Source: Narthecium ossifragum (Eukaryota; Streptophyta; Magnoliopsida; Dioscoreales; Nartheciaceae). Taken from it: 64,000 nt of DNA. The translations under genes and the position numbers were made by a program. Where the stretch lies: NCBI GenBank assembly GCA_963920575.1, contig OY986964.1, positions 32,607,685-32,671,684 of the forward strand. The letters are read 5' to 3'. The notes under the pieces are model-generated. The model saw only the letters and a list, made by a program, of their open reading frames with translations, made no database searches and was not told where the DNA came from. Of this stretch, positions 57,554 through 64,000 are shown piece after piece; position 1 is the first letter of the stretch; every line of letters begins with the position of its first letter.

Positions 57554-57955
57554 ATGGATAGTGGCTTTGTTCCACTATTATGTCGGATGGTCGGAAATGT
57601 GGAATTAAAGGGTAATGCGGATGATATTGAGTACATAGGTGGTCGAATCAAGCCAAGTAGGATATGAAAAAATGCAAGTTATGCGGATTTAAAGGCTTTA
57701 ATGTTTGATTTGACTCGATACAATCCAAATTTTTTCGACATTCGTATAAGTTATAGATATCCAATGGGAGAAAGCATATATTGCGGTATAGAAATAAAGG
57801 ATGATAGTGATACTAGTGGCATTCTTAGCCTCTATCCAGTCATTCCAAGTATATAATTATTCTTGGTGAAAATTGGTGTCGAAGTCAACAATAATCCTCC
57901 AAATAACATGGCATTTGGTGAATTTACACGCCTACTACAACGAGAAGACGATTAA
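57554..57955 (+). pseudogene. N-terminal exon of a mudrA-type MULE protein, decayed
   Basis: Reads MDSGFVPLLCRMVGNVELKG, then YIGGRIKPSRI-stop-KNASYADLKALMFDLTRYN and DIRISYRYPMGE. The pattern of a short PB1-like domain at the start of plant MULE transposases is recognisable. In-frame stops occur after PSRI and after the PVIPSI segment. It is in the same gene as 60912-61520, separated by LTR copy D. Confidence 0.7.
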
Positions 57956-58464
57956 CCGGATAACGTCTCTCTTGGGTCTTATGGTGCTCCTATCTTCAGA
58001 CACCAGACATCGCAGTATGTAATTTATTGTCAAACATGTAATGTTACATCTTGGTTTGCTCCTTGTTCAAGAGTTTGCTTGTGTATGAACATGCAGGCCT
58101 TACCAGTAGGAGGATGCATGGTTGACTCGTGAATACACGCAAACTACTCCGGGTACAAACATGGGATACACACATCATACTTTTGATGTTGATCTGTCGA
58201 GTTTGCGCGGAGGCCACCAATATGATGACAATGTCAGAGCGGCCATGGAGATTGTGAGGACCCGTCCCTCTACTCCTGTGGCTCGTCGTGGACCTCAAGG
58301 GTAATTTGGTAAATTGCGCCTTGTCAGCTTGTTTCACACTCGCGTGTGCACACACTGACCATTGTTGTGTTCATGTTTGACTAGAATGGTTAGTGGGACC
58401 CGGGATTGAAAGATCCGGGCTTGGGCTTGAGTTCTTGCCCAAGTCCAGCTTTTTGGACAAATCG

Positions 58465-59167
58465 GATCGATCTTCTCTAGCTAAGAGATCGATCTTCTTA
58501 TGCCAGAAAGTCAAGCTGAGTTCGTCATGAGAGATCGATCTCTTTTGAGAAGAGATCGATCCCTCATAGGTCGGTTCGTCCGCCTATAAAGCAGACTCAG
58601 CGGATTTTCTTAAATCCCTTTTGAAATCCGTGGATATGGAGCTCAAATCTGTCGATTTTGAAGGAGTTTAAGGAACATCTACGGCCTAGCAGCTTGGATT
58701 GAAGCTGCTCTTGGTTAGGTAGGGATTCCTACCTACATCTTTTCGGGTTTTTTTGGCTTTTCCAGTTTTGATTATGTTCTTATGCTTAGATATGCTAATA
58801 TACTTGTTGGTTTTCCGTGATTTCGCCGGTTTTGGACTCGTGGGATCTTGATCTATCAGATCCCAGAGTTTTGAGAAGTTTGAATGTATTTTCCGACGGT
58901 ATTTCTCGCCGGAAGTACGTCGGAGAACCCATTCGGATCGATCTCCTTTGAGGAGAGATCAATCCCTTCTGAGGTGTCATGCCCAGCCCGAGCGGGATCG
59001 ATCCCTCGATTGAAGAGAGATCGATCTTTGTCTTGGCTGAGATGACGGGTTCCGCGTCACGAAGAAGATCGAACCCTCTGTCGGAGGAGATCGATCTCCT
59101 TCGATTGACAGGGACGAGTTCTCCTAAGTACTAAGGAGATCGATCCCCTTGGGAAGGGGGATCGATC
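58465..59167. repeat. Large GATCGATC hairpin array in LTR copy D
   Basis: At least six pairs. Spacers include TCTTTTGAGAAGA, TCCTTTGAGGAGA and CCCTTGGGAAGGG, each with complementary ends although the letters differ. The array is spread over 700 bp and includes the start of the LTR transcript region. Confidence 0.85.
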
Positions 59168-59309
59168 CCTTAGTGGCTGAGAGGTGTTTTCAAGTGGGTT
59201 TTGCCCGCGGGGCTTTGTATGATGGTTTTCTTTACTGTTTTATAACTGGTACATATGATTAAGCATGTTAGCCCTATAATAGGGGCAGTGGTGAACCGGG
59301 GGAGTGATG

Positions 59310-59696
59310 TGTAACGCCCCGGCCCTCCACTGGGCCCCGGCCCGCGGGCTCCCGGTCCGACCAGGATCCACCCGAGGGCCCCACCAGACACAATATTGTC
59401 CGCTTTTGGCTCACCGCAGCCGATCGATCGATCAACCCACCGATCGATCGGACTTCCCGAGAGGTCACCCCTCCCAAACCTACTCCAGCCCAAGCACGCT
59501 TAACACTGGAGTTTTTTTGCGGTTCATTGCCATCACGGCTTTAAAACGCGTTGTATCTGTTAAGGGGTTACTATATACTTATATCGAACCCCGGACCATA
59601 CCCAGTCGTTGTGGGATTGCTTACCCGGCTACCCGACTCAGCCCCGCCCTCCAGGCGCAGGCATCTTGTCGCACGGTAGACCCAGCGGGCCTCACA
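59310..59696 (-). mobile_element. 387-bp solo LTR (TRIM-like) nested in copy D
   Basis: On the plus strand it runs TGTAACGCCCCGG to GGGCCTCACA, flanked by TGATG at 59305-59309 and 59697-59701. Removing it restores 'gggggagtgatgactcccggg', which matches the intact block in copy A (near 704-720). It has its own GATCGATC-like pair (59420-59451). Its short length suggests a terminal-repeat retrotransposon in miniature, or a short LTR of another family. Confidence 0.85.
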
Positions 59697-60911
59697 TGAT
59701 GACTCCCGGGATGTTTAGAATAAACGGGCGGGTTGCCCTACAGCTTTCCCTAGCCTCGCATGGCGGCGTGCGCCGAGGGCTTTATCTGTTATATCTGTAA
59801 GCTGTTGTTTATGGGGTTGCTTCCCGGTGCAGGTGTGTGGCGAACTGTTGACAGTTGGTGGTGGTACCATTGTAGCAGCTCCTAGACTTTTCTTACATGT
59901 TCACCACCCTGGGCCGGCAGGGTGTCGTGCCCAGACCTTGTTATTTCTATCATCATATATTGTTGCATGCTTACATGTTTATTTCTACGCATGTTCATCG
60001 CACGCATTGTGTTGCGCATTAGTTGCATCTGTGTAGGGCGTTGCCGATCCGGGGTTTTCGGGTAGCTCGGATCTAGCTCTAGGACCGTTGCGGGTAGCTT
60101 GATCCAGGACTCGATTTGTAGTATTCAGTTGATTTCGATGATAAGGTTAGATAACCTGAATACATGTGGTTTGATGTTTAGAGGTCGTGTCGGCCTTAAT
60201 CCAGATGTTGTGGGTGCAACCGGTGTCGGTTCTTGTCTTTTGGGGGCCGTCGGAGTAAGTCCAACCCAGGCGGTGTCTGTTCCTGCCCGCAGTGGCGATC
60301 AGTGTGGGCCCAGTTCGTTTGGGTGACCACAGCTAGAACCCTACGACACTAGGTGTATCCAGGATGGGCCCAGTCCTTTGGGGTGACCATGGTTGGGTAT
60401 GCCTAGGGACACCAGCAAGGGTTATGGGACCCTTGCTGCACACCCAAGTCTTGCTTGGGGGCGACACTGTTGAGTTCCCCCTTCCTTCTGAGTGTCGTAG
60501 TGTAGTGTCCCTGCTGAGCTTAGTGCTCACTCCTATCCGGGCTGTATTTTGCAAGTGCTGGCACTAGCTCTTCTTCGGTCGCCCCTACCGGGCCGGTGTT
60601 TGGTGACGTGGCGGCTTCTGGCGGTGCTTGAGGAGCGGCGATCTGTCTTACCCCTTTTGTTATAGATAGTCTCCTACGGGAGTGATAAATGTATAATTTC
60701 CCTGTTTTGAGGACTTGTATCTATTCTAGTTCAGTCTTTGGGTTTGTAATATTTATATAATACAGGATGATTATGAATTGCTAGGGTAACCACTACGATT
60801 AGAGGGAAACATCGCCAAAATTTTCGCAGTAGGTTAGGTTCCGCTTCGCGTCGCCCGGCCCGGTTGGGCCTATGCGGGTCAGGGCGCGACAGAGATGCTT
60901 TTATGCCTTCA

Positions 60912-61520
60912 ACATCTCGAAGCCCCTTGCTAGATGCCGTGGTCGAGGATCATGATGACGATCATGATGATGATTGGATCGAGAATACTGCATTGTGCAA
61001 CGAGCAAGCACATCATGATGAAGGTATTGATGATCCAATGCCGCTAATGTCAACACAGTACGAGGAGGAGTTACCAGGTGAATTCCCAAATGATGAGTGA
61101 GTTGACCGAATGACAATGAACAATACCATATCTGGGGTATTTGAAGATCCGACCCCATTCAATGGTGAATTCTATAAGAAGCAAATATTCGAGACCAAGG
61201 CATCACTTACGCATGCTCTTCAACAATACGAGCTTCGGAGGTTTGCGGAACATTGCACTGTCAAGTCCAGGCCGAAGGTGTTGACCGTCAAGTGTTGTAA
61301 TCCTGATTGTTCCTGGTGTTTGCATGCGTCTACTTACAAAGAAACGTCTTACTTTCAAGTGAAGAGTTACAGTGGTCCACATACCTGTCGGGCAGGTCTG
61401 TTGAATACCAACCACCGCCACTGCATTGCTCAATTCATATGTGGTATCATACTTGGTGCGATAAGGACAAACATCGCTATGACCCCCAAAGATATTGTGC
61501 AGAGGATCAAAGATGACTAC
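60912..61520 (+). pseudogene. Acidic region and DNA-binding domain of the decayed MULE transposase
   Basis: An acidic stretch (AVVEDHDDDHDDDWIENTAL) is followed, after TGA at 61098-61100, by GVFEDPTPFNGEFYKKQIFE. The MuDR-type DNA-binding domain follows: ALQQYELRRFAEHCTVKSRP, then CNPDCSWCLHAS and SGPHTC, with its Cys/His pattern. Next comes IVQRIKDDYHV, where the family continues into the catalytic part. Here the sequence changes abruptly at about 61521 into an antisense LINE, so the DDE domain is lost. Confidence 0.82.
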
Positions 61521-62075
61521 CATGTTGTACAAACTTATCAGCTTGAATTCCTTGATTCTCCTTGGGTTTGAGACTTTCGGAATCAATGACACAAAAGTTT
61601 CATTCCACCCGGGTGGCATCTGACCAGTAAGAATGAATTTTTAGACTAAGAAGACTAGGTCCGCTCCCAAAATGTTCCATAATTTCAGAAAAAATTCAAT
61701 CGGCAGCCCTTCAGGTCCTATGCATTTATCCTTGCCTATAGATTTCATAGCCGCCAGGATTTCCTTCACATCCACTTGGCTGGCTTCAGACAACAATGGT
61801 AGGTATGGCAGCACAAGATCTTCGGCATCCCCCACCTCTATCCACAGGTTTTTATAGTGATCCACAATGGCCCTAACCAATTCCCCCTGTACAGACACTA
61901 CCCAACCATCATCAAGCACCAATTCAGAGACTTTGGATCGGTGCTTTTTGCTGTTGGCCATATTATGGAAAACCTTTGTGTTGCGATCTCCTCCCTTAAC
62001 CCAATTAAATATGAACTGCATGTGCACAAATTCCTCTTGTCTCATCAAGGAAGCCATATATTGGATAACTAGTTG
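61521..62075 (-). pseudogene. LINE ORF2 fragment, endonuclease-RT linker and RT start
   Basis: The minus strand reads EFVHMQFIFNWVKGGDRNTK and VFHNMANSKKHRSKVSEL, then IGKDKCIGPEGLPIEFFLKL and, after a frame change near 61630, MPPGWNETFVSLIPKVSNPR and RIKEFKLISLYN. These are the typical plant LINE motifs before and at the start of reverse transcriptase (GPDG and PISLCN in intact copies). The fragment ends inside RT with no 3' part or poly-A, so it is not a standard LINE insertion end. Confidence 0.85.
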
Positions 62076-62430
62076 TGCCCCCTGCCACATGGCAGGGTAA
62101 CCACCAACCCCACCCCAATAACCACCCAATAACTCCCTCCCACTGAACCCCCATCAACCTAGGATTATCATGCCACATAGGCTCCACCTAGGATATTCTT
62201 TCGCCACGTAGGACATCAAAAGTTTCACTTAAAACCATAGCCTTATATAAGGATGATGAGGAGATACTACTGCAGAGTGTGAGCTATTTTAGTTTGTTTT
62301 ATGTTTTTCATGTTTGTTTTTTAAGAAGTGGATGCAATGATTTGCATGTTGTCTGGACTTAGTTTGTTTTCATAACACAGACCGGAGGATCAAAAGTTTG
62401 TGCCATGAGTGATGATAATTATGATGGAAT
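62076..62430. other. Unrecognised DNA between LINE fragment and microsatellite
   Basis: 'gccacatggcaggg' and 'caccaaccccaccccaataacc' at 62088-62130 continue in frame with the LINE fragment without LINE similarity. The remainder is T-rich. No gene is visible. Confidence 0.4.
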
Positions 62431-62448
62431 TGATAAGGATGAGTTGAT

Positions 62449-62493
62449 CATATATATATATGTGTGTGCGCGCGCGCGCATGTGTGTATGGTT
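62449..62493. repeat. Compound (TA)n(TG)n(CG)n(TG)n microsatellite
   Basis: TATATATATATGTGTGTG is followed by CGCGCGCGCATGTGTGTA. Alternating purine-pyrimidine over about 45 bases. Confidence 0.9.
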
Positions 62494-62559
62494 GTTCCAA
62501 GATGTTCTTAATGCAAAACATGGTTATTTTGGAGTGATCCCGACAGTTTATCCAAGCAT

Positions 62560-63545
62560 CGATCCTGGATGTATCATTTCCTCAGAGAGGCTGACGGTCA
62601 ACCGTGAAGACTGGACGGTTGATGCAATGTATGATCCAGGCTACTTGCGATAAATGATGCGACGGTTGATGAGACGGTCGACTATGAATACTGGACGGTT
62701 GATGCAATGGATGATCCATGTTATTTTTTAGCACGTCGGATGATGCAACTGTCTACCCGTGGATCAACAGTCAACTTGCGCAGAATAAAAAATATAGTTG
62801 TCAGAAAAAAAAAAAAGTAAAATAGAAGTTGGAAGCTATTTTTGGAGGATTTGAAGGAAATGTTGTAGACTTATGTAAAAACTAAGGAGATTATTTGTGT
62901 ACATTTGAATAAGTTTATTTTTTATTTTCCTCATCTTTTGATAGCTTTCACCTTTGTAAAACTACTTTAAGATGGGAAGTAAACTTTAAGAGAATCCAAG
63001 AGAGATTTAGGGGATGTTTGACTCCGGCGGATCCGCGGGATCCGCAGGATGGGATCCACGGAATCCGCCGGAGCGGATTCCAAATCGGCGTCCGCTCGAG
63101 AAGAGCGGATCTCAATTTCCGGGATTCGCACGGGGATCCGGTGTTATCCAAACGCTTGTGCGGGATCCGCCCATCGGCCGGATCCCGCGGATCCATCGGG
63201 ATCCGACGGTGCCAAACAGGCCATTAGAAGATCCCAAAGATGTATTGGGAGAGGATTGTAAGAAGTTTGGTGGAAAACATTGTAAGAGTTTTTGCAACTA
63301 TTGTAACCTCAAGAAGGATCTTGAGTGAAGTGGACGAAAACCAAGAATTGGGCCGAACCACTATAAACTCAATGCACTCTCTAACTCTCATCACATCCTT
63401 TATTTGCTTGTTTAATTTGTTTTTCATTTCATTTACAAGCATTCAAGAATTTTAGACTCCTATTTAGGTTTTCTATTTATCGATTTATCAAAAAATATCT
63501 AATTCACCGCCTCTTAGACTTTCACACGAGAATTGACTAGTCAAT
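62560..63545 (+). mobile_element. Probable 3' part of a Ty1/copia (SIRE-like) LTR
   Basis: Features known from SIRE/Maximus LTR ends are present in order: GGGCCGAACCACTATAAAC at 63350-63368, a CT-rich run after it, and TCTAATTCACCGCCTCTTAG at 63498-63517, comparable to the ATTCACCCCCCTCTT motif of that lineage. Upstream are GACGGTTGATG-type motifs. A MITE (about 62999-63222) is inserted. Neither LTR boundary is defined. Confidence 0.5.
62999..63222. mobile_element. GGATCC-rich MITE
   Basis: Inverted ends near GGGGATGTTTGACTCCGGCG at left and, inverted, GGCCTGTTTGGCACCGTCGG at right. The body has repeated GCGGATCC/GGGATCC. TTA may be the duplication, as in Harbinger-type MITEs, but the exact ends are not settled. 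Confidence 0.65.
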
Positions 63546-63587
63546 CTTATAAGGAGTGGAAGCGATTATCCTAGTATTCCCTCCCAT

Positions 63588-63622
63588 TATAAGGTTGATT
63601 ATCTAATAACCTTATAATGGTT
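63588..63622. repeat. Perfect short hairpin
   Basis: CATTATAAGGTT and AACCTTATAATG around an 11-base centre (GATTATCTAAT). Confidence 0.8.
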
Positions 63623-63794
63623 GATGATACATGATATTGATTTGAATCTAATGGTTATGAATTCGGTTAATAATTCGGTTACAAAATCCACTGCCACATG
63701 TTCCCCCTTCCCAACGTCTCCCCACTCCCTTTAATGATACCATGTTATGTGGCGGCGAGGCTTAGCTAGTTATTTGTATAAATAACAACATTTA

Positions 63795-64000
63795 GAGTCC
63801 GTTTGGGCGTGCTTTCCTGTTACCCAAATACACTTTTTTTTTACCGAACGCAGTCACGTTCACAAAAATCCCGTTTAGCATATTGGTGGGGACCACGTCA
63901 AAACTGCGTCTGAGACGAAGCAGTTTATAGGTGCTTCCATTTGGCCGCACCTTGGCTGCGGCGTAGCGTAATAAACACATGAATTAAATAACAAACTAAT
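63795..64000. mobile_element. Possible MITE start at the window edge
   Basis: 'gtccgtttgggcgtgctttcc' resembles the GTTTG-type ends of other DNA elements in this window. The partner end would lie beyond 64000, unless 'gcgtagcgtaataaac' belongs to it. Weak support. Confidence 0.3.

Larger units (their letters stand above)
58253..60891 (+). mobile_element. Solo LTR of family 1 (copy D) with a nested short LTR
   Basis: Starts TGTGAGGACC, ends AGGGCGCGACA, flanked by GAGAT at 58248-58252 and 60892-60896. The length is 2639 bp, or about 2.25 kb without the nested element at 59310-59696. A CCTATAAAG box at 58583-58591 may be the LTR promoter's TATA. Blocks at 60045-60200 also match the LTR ending at 5407, which links the two families. 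Confidence 0.93.

Noticed and set aside
58465..59167. Regularly spaced GATCGATC repeats considered as a CRISPR-like array
   Set aside because: Units are short palindromes in an LTR of a plant genome with no cas genes, and spacing is irregular.
55383..60891. LTR copies C and D as the two LTRs of one element
   Set aside because: They have different 5-bp target duplications (GAGTT and GAGAT), differ in length, and the DNA between them is a MULE exon and not gag-pol.
61110..61571. MULE DNA-binding frame taken as a complete gene
   Set aside because: The catalytic domain is missing and the last codons are antisense LINE sequence.

Overview
The window is nuclear DNA of a flowering plant. It has two spliced host genes with long introns, and the rest is layered transposable elements. 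The GC-rich codon use of the captured gene pieces (subtilase, nodulin-like, site-2 protease) suggests a monocot, possibly a commelinid, but this is a weak inference. No bacterial, organellar or viral gene set was seen.

Layout. Positions 1-5407 are two LTR remnants of retrotransposons, the second broken by a Pack-MULE (1850-3494) that carries a piece of a subtilase gene. Positions 5408-7509 hold a decayed FAR1-type Mutator transposase. Positions 8477-13712 are an old internally deleted MULE (MULE-B) holding a Harbinger-like element with a nodulin-like fragment, a LINE 3' end, and a foldback element whose arms encode a site-2 protease fragment. Positions 13789-31451 are a Pack-MULE with a short-chain dehydrogenase fragment. 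Inside it lies a solo LTR (13989-29668), and inside that lie an antiparallel solo LTR of the same family (14517-16839) and an ~11-kb Mutator element (18342-29306). The large element carries a PMD/Ulp1-type gene and a mudrA-type transposase facing each other. Matching target-site duplications support every layer except two that run off the window.

Positions 31452-52950 are the host gene island. A signal peptide peptidase-like intramembrane protease (14 exons, +) converges on a SKP1-like protein of the ASK20/ASK21 type (9 coding exons, -). The two stop codons are about 0.6 kb apart. I see no functional link between them.

Positions 52950-64000 return to transposons: MITEs, a tandem duplication, a decayed MULE gene split by two solo LTRs (55383-57258 and 58253-60891, the latter with its own nested 387-bp LTR), a LINE fragment, and the 3' part of what looks like a Ty1/copia LTR.

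The most unusual signals are four. LTR copies carry short hairpins made of paired GATCGATC octamers, and their spacers change sequence but stay self-complementary. A MULE-type palindrome could produce double-stranded RNA against a site-2 protease gene. The ~11-kb MULE has terminal repeats that contain a diverged copy of its own transposase 5' region, and its right end carries an inverted copy of the flanking host DNA. A minimal AUG-UGA upstream ORF sits in front of the protease gene.
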